Below, piece after piece: positions 8,207-17,130 of a stretch of 33,747 nt of DNA. Numbering within the stretch: position 1 is the stretch's first letter; each line of letters starts with the position of its first letter. Origin of the DNA: Gemmatimonadota bacterium (GTDB lineage Bacteria; Gemmatimonadota; Gemmatimonadetes; Gemmatimonadales; GWC2-71-9); the NCBI GenBank assembly GCA_029262155.1, contig JAJCZW010000048.1:1-33747 (forward strand), given 5' to 3'. The notes under the pieces are model-generated. The model was given only the letters and a program-made list of their open reading frames with translations. It did not search any database and was not told the origin of the DNA. The position numbers and the translations under genes were made by a program.

Positions 8207-8491
8207 ATGTCAGGTCAACCCAGTAAGGAGAAGTCCGGCACCAAGGCGGCCCACGGGCCGTCGTTTGACCAAGCCCGAGACGAGTTGTTCAGCCATATCC
8301 TCCGGTGCGGCGTGTTGGACGCCGATGGGGTACACCAGAAGGAGTGGATGGACGATACGATGCAGTACCTGGGAGAGCGCTACACCGACCTCTCCCCCGA
8401 AGCGCTCACCGACGTCCGTGTTTTGGGTGACCGGTTTTGCCGGCCTGTCGTCGCGCGGCACCCTGAAACAGTCGGCGCGCCCGAGAGCTAG
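8207..8491 (+). CDS. Small protein of unknown function with its own promoter and terminator
   Basis: This is a 94-residue protein that I do not recognise. The ATG at 8207 was chosen because it has AAGGAAGG six to seven bases upstream; the frame remains open upstream to a TTG at 8129, but that start would fall inside the predicted promoter. The protein starts with a polar, lysine-rich tail, then a probably helical body (DQARDELFSHILRCGVL, then WMDDTMQYLGERY) containing two cysteines. It has no signal peptide or membrane segment. It is a single-gene transcription unit between a predicted promoter and a strong hairpin, wedged between two minus-strand operons. Confidence 0.65.
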   Translation: MSGQPSKEKSGTKAAHGPSFDQARDELFSHILRCGVLDADGVHQKEWMDDTMQYLGERYTDLSPEALTDVRVLGDRFCRPVVARHPETVGAPES

Positions 8492-8515
8492 GCCACCGAC
8501 AGACGATTGATTGAT

Positions 8516-8544
8516 GGGCCACCCCGACCTGGTTGGGGTGGCCC
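8516..8544. terminator. Strong bidirectional terminator hairpin between convergent genes
   Basis: A perfect 10-bp stem, GGGCCACCCC / GGGGTGGCCC, with a 9-base loop lies 24 bp after the small plus-strand gene and 16 bp after the glyS stop on the minus strand. Neither side has a perfect T-run (TTGGTGCGTTT on the plus side, ATCAATCAATCG on the minus side), but the position suits termination of both transcripts. Confidence 0.75.
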
Positions 8545-8560
8545 TTGGTGCGTTTGGGCA

Positions 8561-10645
8561 CTACTCGGCGAGGGAAGCGATGTTGGCAATGTGCCGAAAG
8601 GCGCCACCGATCCGAGCCAACAGACGAAGCCGGTTGATCCGAAGAGCGGGATCGGGATCGTTCACCAGTACGGCATCGAAGAAGCGATCCACCGGAGAGC
8701 GGAGGGATGCGAGTACGGTCATTGCCTGGCCAAACTCCTCACATTCAATCGCCGCGACAAGCTCGACCTCGACGGCTTCAAGGGCACCGTGGAGTTCGCG
8801 CTCCGACTCTTCCTTGAGCAATGCCGGATCTACCGCCTCGTCGTACACCACGCGGTCTCTTTTTTCTTCAATGGCGACAATATTCGCGGCCCGGCGCACT
8901 CCGGCGACAAGGTTTTGCCCCTCGGCCCCATCCAAGAAGGCTCCAAGAGCTTGAACCCGCTGGAGGAGTCGTACCAGGTCGTCGTCATCGTTGGTCGCAA
9001 AGACCGCTTCAATGAGATCGTGTCGGGTACCGGAGGTTCGCAGGTGCACTTTAAGTCGCTCGGCAATGAACCCGAGCAGGTCCTCGACGACACGATCGAT
9101 CTGTCCCTGGTCGAGCCGGTCACTGTAGTGCGCGTGCGTGGAACGAAAGAGATGACGGAGTGACAGTCGGAAATCGTTCTCCAGGATCAAACGGATGAGA
9201 CCAAGCGCAGCCCGACGAAGCGCAAAGGGATCTTTTGATCCGGTCGGCTTGATATTCCTCGCAAAGAATCCGACGAGCAGATCGGCGCGTTCCGCGAGGG
9301 CAAGGACAATCGAATCGGGTGCTGTGGGACAGCGATCATTGGGACCCCGCGGCGAGTATTGATCGGCGATAGCCGCCGCCACCTCGGTAGCCTCCCCCTG
9401 GGCTCGAGCGTAGTACGATCCCATTACTCCCTGCAGCTCCGGAAATTCCCCCACCATGCCGCTTACCAGATCAGCCTTGGCCAGGCGCCCCGCCCGACGC
9501 GCCCGCTCGGGGTCCGCCCCAGGAACCAACGCAGCAAGATCTCCAGCCAATTTCTCCAGCCGGCCGACGCGCTCCCCAATCGATCCGAGATCGGCATGAA
9601 ACGTCATCCGGCCGAGGGCGGGCAAGCGTTCCTCAAGGGCGACGGCTTGATCGGTCGTCCAGAAGTATCGGGCATCCCAAAGCCTCGCCCGAAGCACCCG
9701 CTCGTTCCCAGCCCGAATCGCCTCGCCTTGGTCATCGGCCTCAAGGTTGGAGACCACAATGAACCGCGGGGCGAGTCGGCCCTCTTTTGTCCGGAGAGTG
9801 AGGTACTTCTGGTGCTGGCGCATCGTCGTCGTGAGCACTTCCTCGGGGACATCCATGAATCCCGCATCGATGGTGCCTAGAAGCGATACCGGCCATTCGA
9901 CGAGTCCGGTGACTTCGTCCAGCAACCGGGGATCATCTGCTACGACGAGCCCCTCCGCATCGGCGAGGGCATGGGTTTGCTCCTCGATGCGCGCCCTCCG
10001 ACCCGCGACATCCGCCATCACATACGCCGACTCGAGTCGTGGCAGATACGTCGTCACATCGGTCAACTCGATCGCCGCAGGGGAGAGGAATCGGTGTCCC
10101 ACCGTTGTCGAACCACTGACAACTGATCCAAACTGAAAGGGCACAACGGATCCATCGAATAGACAAACGATATGCTGGAGGGGACGGACCCACCGGACGT
10201 CTGGCTCCCCATCGCCCCAGCGCATCGACTTGGGCCAGGGAAAGTTCAACAGGAGACCGGGGAGACCGTCTTGAAGGAGATCGGTGGTTGGTCGACCAGG
10301 CTCCTCAATCCGGGCCACCAGAATAGCACCCTTCTTGTCGTCTTGGGTTTCGATTGTGTGGATCGTCCCTTCGAGGCCGCGTCGGAACCCCTCTTGGGCT
10401 CCTGCAGGGGCGTCGACCCTGGGACCCCGGCGTTCGATCGCCCGATCGTCCTGTCGACTCGGAATGCCTTCGACGACGACTGCGATGCGTCGAGGAGTTG
10501 CATAGGTCCTCACGGAGTTTGCATCCCATGCGAGACCGGCGCCGGACAAGAGCGAGCACACTCCATCGGCAAGGGCTGCCCGACCGGTGGCCTGCATCCG
10601 GGCGGGGATCTCTTCTGAACAGAGTTCGAGCAGCAGATCAGCCAT
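8561..10645 (-). CDS. glyS: Glycyl-tRNA synthetase beta subunit
   Basis: This is a 694-residue beta subunit of the bacterial alpha2-beta2 glycyl-tRNA synthetase, which charges tRNA-Gly; the beta chain contributes tRNA recognition and an HD-like domain. The start [17 protein letters not shown] is the family hallmark, followed by [29 protein letters not shown], and the C-terminal DALRLSL-like core [14 protein letters not shown]. The C-terminal anticodon-binding-like region ends in [10 protein letters not shown]. The ATG at 10643-10645 fits the family N-terminus and overlaps the glyQ stop by 8 bp. A longer in-frame start at 10717 would add 24 residues lying inside glyQ and was rejected. A terminator hairpin follows. 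Confidence 0.96.
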   Translation of the reverse strand: MADLLLELCSEEIPARMQATGRAALADGVCSLLSGAGLAWDANSVRTYATPRRIAVVVEGIPSRQDDRAIERRGPRVDAPAGAQEGFRRGLEGTIHTIETQDDKKGAILVARIEEPGRPTTDLLQDGLPGLLLNFPWPKSMRWGDGEPDVRWVRPLQHIVCLFDGSVVPFQFGSVVSGSTTVGHRFLSPAAIELTDVTTYLPRLESAYVMADVAGRRARIEEQTHALADAEGLVVADDPRLLDEVTGLVEWPVSLLGTIDAGFMDVPEEVLTTTMRQHQKYLTLRTKEGRLAPRFIVVSNLEADDQGEAIRAGNERVLRARLWDARYFWTTDQAVALEERLPALGRMTFHADLGSIGERVGRLEKLAGDLAALVPGADPERARRAGRLAKADLVSGMVGEFPELQGVMGSYYARAQGEATEVAAAIADQYSPRGPNDRCPTAPDSIVLALAERADLLVGFFARNIKPTGSKDPFALRRAALGLIRLILENDFRLSLRHLFRSTHAHYSDRLDQGQIDRVVEDLLGFIAERLKVHLRTSGTRHDLIEAVFATNDDDDLVRLLQRVQALGAFLDGAEGQNLVAGVRRAANIVAIEEKRDRVVYDEAVDPALLKEESERELHGALEAVEVELVAAIECEEFGQAMTVLASLRSPVDRFFDAVLVNDPDPALRINRLRLLARIGGAFRHIANIASLAE

Positions 10646-11519
10646 GGACGGCACCGTCCGCTCGAGAGGCGAGCCATGCTTCACAGCATGCTTTGGCGAG
10701 AGCCCGCACGCGTCCAATGAAAGCCTGACGCTCGGTCACGCTAATGGCACCCCGGGCATCAAGCAGGTTGAAGAGATGACTTGCCTTGAGGCAATGATCG
10801 TAGGCTGGTAACGCCAGGCCCCGCTCGAGCACTCGGCCACACGCCTTTTCCGCATCGATGAACTGACGATGCAAGGCGTCGGTGTCGGCTATTTCGAAAT
10901 TGTAGGCCGAGAACTCCCGCTCGGACTGAAGAAAGACGTCGCCGTAGGACACTCCCTGTCCATTCCAGTCAAGGTCAAAAACATTTTCGACCCCCTGGAC
11001 ATACATCGCCAAGCGTTCGAGTCCGTAGGTGAGTTCACCTGAAACCGGCCGGCAGTCGATGCCGCCAACCTGTTGGAAGTAGGTAAACTGAGACACCTCC
11101 ATCCCATCGCACCACACCTCCCATCCTAATCCCCAGGCACCCAGCGTCGGACTCTCCCAATCGTCCTCCACGAACCGCAGGTCATGTCGCGCAGCATCGA
11201 TTCCGAGCACCTGCAAGCTGCCGAGGTATTGATCTTGAATGTCGTCGGGCGATGGCTTAAGGATGACCTGGAACTGATAGTAATGCTGGAGACGGTTGGG
11301 GTTTTCCCCATAGCGCCCATCAGTCGGTCGGCGCGACGGTTGGACGAAGGCCGCCTTCCAGGGCTCTGGCCCGAGTGCTCGGAGGGTCGTCGCGGGATGG
11401 AAAGTCCCTGCACCAACCTCGAGGTCGTACGGTTGCAGGAGAACGCATCCTTGATCCGCCCAATATCGTTGGAGGCGGAGGATGAGATCCTGGAAACTCG
11501 GGGACGTCCTCGCCGTCAT
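10638..11519 (-). CDS. glyQ: Glycyl-tRNA synthetase alpha subunit
   Basis: This is a 293-residue class II catalytic subunit of the tetrameric glycyl-tRNA synthetase, which forms glycyl-adenylate and transfers it to tRNA-Gly. Family blocks are [17 protein letters not shown] near the start, [36 protein letters not shown], and [19 protein letters not shown]. These contain the class II motif 2 and 3 residues of the GlyQ family. The ATG at 11517-11519 overlaps the upstream OsmC-like stop as ATGA. Using the in-frame start at 11579 instead would add 20 residues not seen in the family. It is coupled to glyS downstream by an 8-bp overlap. Confidence 0.96.
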   Translation of the reverse strand: MTARTSPSFQDLILRLQRYWADQGCVLLQPYDLEVGAGTFHPATTLRALGPEPWKAAFVQPSRRPTDGRYGENPNRLQHYYQFQVILKPSPDDIQDQYLGSLQVLGIDAARHDLRFVEDDWESPTLGAWGLGWEVWCDGMEVSQFTYFQQVGGIDCRPVSGELTYGLERLAMYVQGVENVFDLDWNGQGVSYGDVFLQSEREFSAYNFEIADTDALHRQFIDAEKACGRVLERGLALPAYDHCLKASHLFNLLDARGAISVTERQAFIGRVRALAKACCEAWLASRADGAVHG

Positions 11520-11926
11520 GGCAGTTCCAGGTCGTACGTCACAGGAATCGCCGGGTCGAGTGAGTGGCGTACCGAACAATACTTCTCCAGGGACAGGTCG
11601 ATCGCCCGCCGGGCCTTCCCCAGATCGAGCCCCTCACCAGCGAGACGGACATCGAGATGGAGCGACACGTACCGCTGTGGCGGTTCGGCGCGACGCTCAC
11701 CAGTCGCCGTGATGGAACAGGTCGCAAGCGCAACCTGCATCTTGGGGAGTATGCTAACGATATCGGCCCCCATACATCCGGCAAGGGCCACCAGCAGTTG
11801 ATGCATGGGCGCTGGTCCGGTGCCCAGATCACCATCAACGACGGTTGCCGGCCCATCAGGCGGACCCCCGCTAAAGCGTAGGTCTCCGGTCCATTCCAAT
11901 GTGACCGATCGGGTATGTTCGCTCAT
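11516..11926 (-). CDS. OsmC-family peroxide-reducing protein
   Basis: This is a 136-residue OsmC/YhfA-type protein. The two reactive cysteines of the family are visible as Cys51 in [10 protein letters not shown] and Cys117 in [10 protein letters not shown]. OsmC and Ohr proteins reduce organic or fatty-acid hydroperoxides using this pair. The N-terminus resembles the YhfA/OsmC subgroup ([15 protein letters not shown]) rather than Ohr. It sits between the CDP-alcohol phosphatidyltransferase gene (20 bp gap) and glyQ (4 bp overlap), so it is probably transcribed with translation genes. The substrate cannot be told from the sequence. Confidence 0.88.
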   Translation of the reverse strand: MSEHTRSVTLEWTGDLRFSGGPPDGPATVVDGDLGTGPAPMHQLLVALAGCMGADIVSILPKMQVALATCSITATGERRAEPPQRYVSLHLDVRLAGEGLDLGKARRAIDLSLEKYCSVRHSLDPAIPVTYDLELP

Positions 11927-11946
11927 GCCATCTCCACCATTAAGTA

Positions 11947-12510
11947 CTAGGTGCCGACCCTGCGCTTTGTTGCACGCGCAACCCGCACGTAATCACCGAT
12001 CGCATAGATCCCAATCCCTCCCGTGGCCCACGCCATCGGCTGCACCAAGGACGACTCCACCAAGAACGCCAGCAGGGTCAAGAGCTGCCCGACGGTCACC
12101 ATCTTGCCACCGAGCCGGGCCGGAATCGCCGAGGGGCGATGGAACACCCAGGTAGCCACAAAGGCCACAGTCGCTACCAGATCCCGTAGCAAGACCGCCA
12201 GTACTTCGAACACACCCAATCCACCCTGCAGGACGACCACCCCGAATGCAGTCGCCATGAACAGCTTATCAGCTACTGGATCGATGAACGTGCCCAGCCG
12301 TGACCCACCAAATCGTCTGGCCAACCACCCATCGAAGAGATCACTCGCCGCTGCCGCAGCCAGGATAACGAGCCGCCACGATCCGTTTCCAACCAAGACG
12401 AATGCCAAGGCCAGGGGGAACCGGAGCGCACTCACCATGTCGGCTGCCGCCCAAGACCTGCTCGGCCGGGTGGTTTCAGCCGTATCCGATCGACCGTCAG
12501 TGTCTACCAC
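11947..12510 (-). CDS. CDP-alcohol phosphatidyltransferase (PgsA-like)
   Basis: This is a membrane enzyme of about 187 residues that joins an alcohol to a CDP-diacylglycerol-type donor. The signature D-x2-DG-x2-AR-x8-G-x3-D-x3-D is complete in DLFDGWLARR and the following GTFIDPVADK. Around it are four to five hydrophobic helices. The most common enzyme of this size and type is phosphatidylglycerophosphate synthase (PgsA), but a related acceptor is possible. I favour the GTG at 12510, which has GAGAGGG about four bases upstream; a TTG at 12522 in the same frame is the alternative. It precedes the OsmC-like gene by 20 bp and follows the M16 peptidase gene by about 70 bp. Confidence 0.85.
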   Translation of the reverse strand: MVDTDGRSDTAETTRPSRSWAAADMVSALRFPLALAFVLVGNGSWRLVILAAAAASDLFDGWLARRFGGSRLGTFIDPVADKLFMATAFGVVVLQGGLGVFEVLAVLLRDLVATVAFVATWVFHRPSAIPARLGGKMVTVGQLLTLLAFLVESSLVQPMAWATGGIGIYAIGDYVRVARATKRRVGT

Positions 12511-12582
12511 GGACCCTCTCAAATCTGGCCACGTCTGCTGTGCGGCCTAAAGGTATATCCAGTCGAGAGGGATCGTAGTGAT

Positions 12583-15198
12583 TCAGGACACCCGACCGCG
12601 GATCACTCCTTCGGTGCGCCCCGCGGGATCGAAGTATCGTTCTGCCAATAGCAGAATATCGGCTGGTGTTACCCTTGCAAGGACACTCGGTCCCTGCCCC
12701 ACTTCATCCAACCCGCTCCCGATGAGCCAGGCTTCGAGGAGTTCCGCCGCCACGGCCTGTGGGGTCTGCCGACCAACAACCTCTTGTCCGCTAACGTATC
12801 GGGCCGATGCTTCCACTTCAGTGCGGGTCGGTGGGTCGGTCTGAAGGCGAGCCAGTTCGTCCAACATCGCCTGCCGAGCCTCCTCTTCGCGCTCGGGGCT
12901 GGTGGCGATGTAGGTCAGCAATCCACCCACACCCGCTCGGGTCCATGGCGCGGCAGCCACAGTGTACGCCAAGGAGCGGCGATCGCGGAGAGCGGTAAAG
13001 AGACGGCCGCCGAGCCCTCCGGAAAGCGCGGCCCACACATCCGCCACATACCGCTCCTCTGACAGCCGACTCGGCCCGGGAAACAACATGCCGATGGCCG
13101 TTTGGGCGCGCTCGCGTTCTATCACTTGCAGGCCAGGAGACGGCGTGGGCGATTCGGTCTGTGGCTCGGGTGTATCCCTGCCAATTCCGTCGAAAATACC
13201 TGCGAGCAACGCCACCATCTGTTCGGGATCGTGATTCCCAACCACCACAACCACCGGGCGACCCCGTTTGGCAGTCGCATACCAGTGTCGGACCTGTTGA
13301 CCGGTCAGGTCAGCGACCGACTCGGGGGTCCCGAGCAACGGTCGTCCGTATCCATGTCCTGCGAATCGTTTGCTCATCGCAAGTTGGATGGGGTAGCGAT
13401 ACATATCATCCGTCGCCCGGGCGGCGTCGGCCGCTAAGACGCTCACCTCGCGCGCCACCTGCTCGTCGTCACCCCGGGCTTCTTCCCAAACCATGCGAAG
13501 CAGTCGGGCCGCGGTGGCCACGCGATCGCCCAAGACCGTGGAACTGAACCCAAACGAATCGGGCCCTATGGAGGGCAAGACGACACCGCCCTGGGATTCG
13601 AAGGCCTGGGCCAAGTCGGGAGCATCGAATCGGCCGGCACCGCGGATGGCCGTGCGGACGGCCAGCACCCCGAGCCCCTCTTGCCCCTCCTCATCGAACT
13701 GCCAACGACGCTGATGGATCGCGACGGTGCTGATATGGAGGTGGGGCATCTGCGTTGCGAGGAGATCGACCCCTGGGAGTCGGGCATGGGAGACCGCGTT
13801 GGTTCTCCTGCTCGGTACCGTCGCGAGACCAGACCACTCCGGCATCGGGAGCGATGGTCGCTCCGTCCGGGTAGAGTGTACCGTGCGGTGAAGCGCATCC
13901 ACCGATAGGTCGTCGCCACGATCTTCCGGGTGATAGAGAACCGCCGAAGCCGTTTCCTCCTGAAGCCACCGCGCAGAAGCTTGACGCACCGTGTCCGAGT
14001 CTACCGTGAGGAGGCGCTCGAATTCCTCCTCCAGCGTGGCGACTCCACCGCGCGACTCGGCACTGGCCAATGCATGGGCTCTCCCCTCCACCGTATCGAG
14101 CTGGCTGGCCCATTGCACCTGCAGCAATGTGCGCACCCGATGGACGTCCTGGTCCGTGGGTCCGGAGTAACTCAGCGCATTCACTTCACCTCGCATCAGG
14201 TCGACCCCTCGGTCAATCGTTTCGGGATCGCACTGGGCACCGAGCAGGAAAACCCCGAGTTCGGTAGGGGCATATTGGTGCGCCTCGAGGCTGGTCGCCA
14301 GCCCAGTATCGCGCAACGTTCTCCCAAACCAACTTCCCCGTCCTCGGGCCAGCACCGCCGCGGCGATACTCAACGCGCTATGGTCGTCATGCTCCGGAGG
14401 CACCGTTCTCCACCCGACCAGCACGGTCGACCGCATGACGTCTCCCCGAATCGTTTTCACCCGATTGACCGGGAGACCCGACTCCACCGGCCCGCTCGGT
14501 ATCGTCACGCTCCCAGGGGCCCAGTCGGTGAGGAGCGCGGCTGCTTCATCTGCCATCTGGTCGGGGTCGTGCGGACCGACGACCGAGACAATCATGCGTC
14601 CGGGATGGTACCGACTGACGTGATAAGCTGCGACCTGTTCTTGGGTGAAGGCGGCGAGCGCGTCCTCCTGACCAATACGCCAACGCCGAATGCGATGCCT
14701 GTCGTGCAAGAGGGCATAGAGCGCTTCGACAGCCACGGCCCCCGGAGTATCCCGTTTCCGCTTGGCTTCCTCGATAATCACCAGGAGTTCGCGACGAAGC
14801 TCCTCGGCAGCAAGGATCGGATGCTGAACCGCGTCGGTCAGGACCTGGACCCCGGTTCGCCACTCCTCGGCCGGGAGAACGGTGTAGTAGCTGGTATAGT
14901 CGTAGGAGGTGGCCGCGTTGATATACCCACCGGCCGAGCGAACTGCGCGCGCGATGGATCCCGGACCGGGCCGTCTCGGCGTCCCCTTGAAGATCATGTG
15001 CTCGAGCACATGGGAAATCCCGGCGATGGCGTCGGGTTCGTCGAAAAACCCGGCGCGCACACGAACGACCACCGCCGACGCCGGGCGCTCAAGTCGTTGA
15101 GAGAGGACGACGCACCCGTTGCTCAACTGATGGCGGGAAACGCCGTTGGTCCAGCGGGGGATCATCCCTGGCGGGGACTTTGGCCCCGCCGGTGTCAT
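12583..15198 (-). CDS. M16-family zinc metalloprotease (tandem active and inactive halves)
   Basis: This is an 871-residue insulinase/pitrilysin-type peptidase with two M16 units. The N-terminal unit carries the inverted zinc motif HVLEH (His63, Glu66, His67) and the third ligand in the VIIEEAKRKRD helix (Glu143 or Glu144). The C-terminal unit (about residues 450-870) lacks HxxEH but keeps the RY-type substrate-binding segment (GGLGGRLFTALRDRRSLAY), as in the inactive half of heterodimeric or fused M16 enzymes. I see no clear signal peptide from this start, so its location is uncertain. The ATG overlaps the TPR gene stop by 4 bp, so the two products are probably made together. Peptide substrates are unknown. 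Confidence 0.92.
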   Translation of the reverse strand: MTPAGPKSPPGMIPRWTNGVSRHQLSNGCVVLSQRLERPASAVVVRVRAGFFDEPDAIAGISHVLEHMIFKGTPRRPGPGSIARAVRSAGGYINAATSYDYTSYYTVLPAEEWRTGVQVLTDAVQHPILAAEELRRELLVIIEEAKRKRDTPGAVAVEALYALLHDRHRIRRWRIGQEDALAAFTQEQVAAYHVSRYHPGRMIVSVVGPHDPDQMADEAAALLTDWAPGSVTIPSGPVESGLPVNRVKTIRGDVMRSTVLVGWRTVPPEHDDHSALSIAAAVLARGRGSWFGRTLRDTGLATSLEAHQYAPTELGVFLLGAQCDPETIDRGVDLMRGEVNALSYSGPTDQDVHRVRTLLQVQWASQLDTVEGRAHALASAESRGGVATLEEEFERLLTVDSDTVRQASARWLQEETASAVLYHPEDRGDDLSVDALHRTVHSTRTERPSLPMPEWSGLATVPSRRTNAVSHARLPGVDLLATQMPHLHISTVAIHQRRWQFDEEGQEGLGVLAVRTAIRGAGRFDAPDLAQAFESQGGVVLPSIGPDSFGFSSTVLGDRVATAARLLRMVWEEARGDDEQVAREVSVLAADAARATDDMYRYPIQLAMSKRFAGHGYGRPLLGTPESVADLTGQQVRHWYATAKRGRPVVVVVGNHDPEQMVALLAGIFDGIGRDTPEPQTESPTPSPGLQVIERERAQTAIGMLFPGPSRLSEERYVADVWAALSGGLGGRLFTALRDRRSLAYTVAAAPWTRAGVGGLLTYIATSPEREEEARQAMLDELARLQTDPPTRTEVEASARYVSGQEVVGRQTPQAVAAELLEAWLIGSGLDEVGQGPSVLARVTPADILLLAERYFDPAGRTEGVIRGRVS

Positions 15199-16313
15199 AG
15201 AATGATGCGGAGAACGCCGGCGGCCGCACTGCCCCGGATGAAAGCCTCGGCATCCGTCACCGGAATGTCGATGCCCGTTTCCGCTCGGCCTTTCGCGGCT
15301 AGGCCGTGCATGAATTCGCTGAGTGAGGCGTGCACCCAGCCCTGCTCAAGGGCTTTGAATTGCGACAGAATGTCCTCCCAGCTCCCCCGGAGCTGATGCC
15401 CTCGCAGGGTTGCGACCACATGCTCTTCGTCGCCCCCATGTTTCCGGTGCATCGCCTGCAACTCAGCTAACAGGGTCCCAAACAACTCCAGTTGGGTCGG
15501 ATCCTTCACCGTCCCACCGCCCATCTTACCTTCCACCTCAGCTAACAGGGCATCGACCGCATCCGGAGTGCCGCGGAGTGAGTCCAACCGGGCGAGCCAC
15601 GGAATCAACTCAGGATCATCCTCTGGGAGACGGTAAATCGCTTTCTTGAGTTCGATGACCCGCCAGAGGGCGAGTTCGTCGAAGTGATCCTCGGGAGCGG
15701 TCTTCTCCAGCTGCAGGAGAGCCGCCTCGTTTTCTCCACGATCGTAGAGGACGTTGGCGAGATAGACTCTTGCTTCGGCGTAATCGGGCTCAAGCTCAAG
15801 GGCACGGCGGACCCAGAAGAGCGCATCGCCCTCTCGTCCGAGCCGGTGACAGGTGTAGCCGAGGCAGGCAGCTGCATCCGCAGAGTCAGGCTGGGCAGTG
15901 ACGGCGAGGTCGAAGAACCGGTGTGCCTCAACCAACTCACTCTCCCGGAAGAGCGCCCGCCCGATCTGAAGCATCAAATCGCAATCGTCTTGAAGGCCGA
16001 GCGTCAGGAGACGTTCAAACCCTTCGAGCGCCCTATCCCGCTGCCCCAATCGGAGTAAGACCTCCCCTAACCCGGCGAGGGCGTCCTCGTGATCGGCGTC
16101 GAACACCAACGCCCGCTCAAAAGCCACCCGCGCCCACGCAATATCTTCTCGGGCGAGATAGGCATATGCCGTCCCCACATGCAGATCGACGGTATTGGGG
16201 TACAGCGTCAGGCCTTCACGCAACACCGCAAGGGCCTCGTCATAACGGCCCTGGTTATACAACCGGTGCGCTTGTTCGTCGAATTCGTCGGAGGTGCGAA
16301 ACGCATCCGACAT
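15195..16313 (-). CDS. Tetratricopeptide repeat protein
   Basis: This is a 372-residue protein whose first two thirds are TPR units, for example YNQGRYDEALAVLREGLTLYP, LRLGQRDRALEGFERLLTLG and LGREGDALFWVRRALELEP. The last 120 residues are helical without clear repeats (LFGTLLAELQAMHRKHGG). It has no signal peptide, so it is presumably a cytoplasmic scaffold or adaptor. The ATG at 16311-16313 has GGGAGG eight bases upstream. Its stop overlaps the M16 peptidase start as ATGA. A partly symmetric sequence (GTTAAC..GTAAC) lies upstream at 16334-16349 in the short gap before the previous gene. The partner is unknown. Confidence 0.88.
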   Translation of the reverse strand: MSDAFRTSDEFDEQAHRLYNQGRYDEALAVLREGLTLYPNTVDLHVGTAYAYLAREDIAWARVAFERALVFDADHEDALAGLGEVLLRLGQRDRALEGFERLLTLGLQDDCDLMLQIGRALFRESELVEAHRFFDLAVTAQPDSADAAACLGYTCHRLGREGDALFWVRRALELEPDYAEARVYLANVLYDRGENEAALLQLEKTAPEDHFDELALWRVIELKKAIYRLPEDDPELIPWLARLDSLRGTPDAVDALLAEVEGKMGGGTVKDPTQLELFGTLLAELQAMHRKHGGDEEHVVATLRGHQLRGSWEDILSQFKALEQGWVHASLSEFMHGLAAKGRAETGIDIPVTDAEAFIRGSAAAGVLRIIL

Positions 16314-16377
16314 CGGCAGGACCTCCCTAAGAGGTTAACCTAAGGTAACGGTCGGGCGGATCGCGATACAAGGGTGA

Positions 16378-17130
16378 TCACGATTCGCAGACCGTTTCTC
16401 GTCGTACCTCAATCTCCTGCTTCATCTCACTCCGCACCCGGGGAATCTCCCCTTCCCCCGCGATCGCCACCTCAATCGTAATCATCCGATGCCAATCTAC
16501 CGGGCCCGTCTGCGGTGCCCACACCATCGACCCCGTCTCACGGACGTGCTGTTCTGTCCGACCCACCTGACTATCTGCTGCGACTACCCGCCAGGGAACG
16601 GAGTGGCTCCACCGCCAGCGCTGGTACGATGCCGAGTCTTGTAACCGCTCGAATCGGTACGAGCCTTCGGAGACGAGGGCTCCCGCGGCAACAGGTCGAG
16701 TTGGGAGTCGGGGAAAGAAATCATTCAGGACCACCTGAAGATCGACGACTTCCGCGACTGCCGGGGGAACAAACGGACGGTCAATCGACTGGTAGGACCC
16801 GTTCACATGGAGTTGACCTCGAAACCGCCCGTCCAAGAACCCATCGGTGTCTGGAATCATTCTTCCCTCGGGAGTTTCCCGAAACACCGCGAGGGAATCG
16901 TACCATGCTTCGATGGAAAGACCGGCAGAGTCCGGCTCGGCATCCACAACGATCAGGCCCACGCGATCAATCCGTTCCCGACGGATGGTGGATCCAATCT
17001 GCGACTGAAGGTCGCTCGTCACCGACTCCGCGTACCCCCCACACACTGTGGCCCGAACCGTGTACCCTGCCGGTCCCTGTGCACCACCCACGAGCAGGCC
17101 TGTGAGGGCGATGACACCCAGACGGGTCAT
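16378..17130 (-). CDS. Secreted protein of unknown function
   Basis: This is a 250-residue protein with an N-terminal signal peptide (TRLGVIALTGLLVGGAQG). The mature part appears beta-rich and polar, with two cysteines, one near residue 30 (TVCGGY) and one near the C-terminus (ETVCES), which could form a disulfide. The ATG at 17128-17130 overlaps the pruA stop as ATGA and starts directly at the signal peptide; the in-frame extension to 17205 lies inside pruA and was rejected. I do not recognise a named family. Phrases such as DTDGFLDGRFRGQL suggest an outer-envelope or periplasmic beta-structured domain, but no function can be given. Confidence 0.72.
   Translation of the reverse strand: MTRLGVIALTGLLVGGAQGPAGYTVRATVCGGYAESVTSDLQSQIGSTIRRERIDRVGLIVVDAEPDSAGLSIEAWYDSLAVFRETPEGRMIPDTDGFLDGRFRGQLHVNGSYQSIDRPFVPPAVAEVVDLQVVLNDFFPRLPTRPVAAGALVSEGSYRFERLQDSASYQRWRWSHSVPWRVVAADSQVGRTEQHVRETGSMVWAPQTGPVDWHRMITIEVAIAGEGEIPRVRSEMKQEIEVRRETVCES

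Noticed and set aside
13930-15396. A 488-codon open frame on the plus strand opposite the M16 peptidase
   Set aside because: It is antisense to a clear metallopeptidase, rich in Arg, Pro and Ser as expected of shadow frames in GC-rich DNA, and shows no family motif.
16334-16349. Near-palindrome GTTAACCTAAGGTAAC upstream of the TPR gene as an operator
   Set aside because: Several of the sixteen positions do not pair, and no second copy or regulator gene is nearby.
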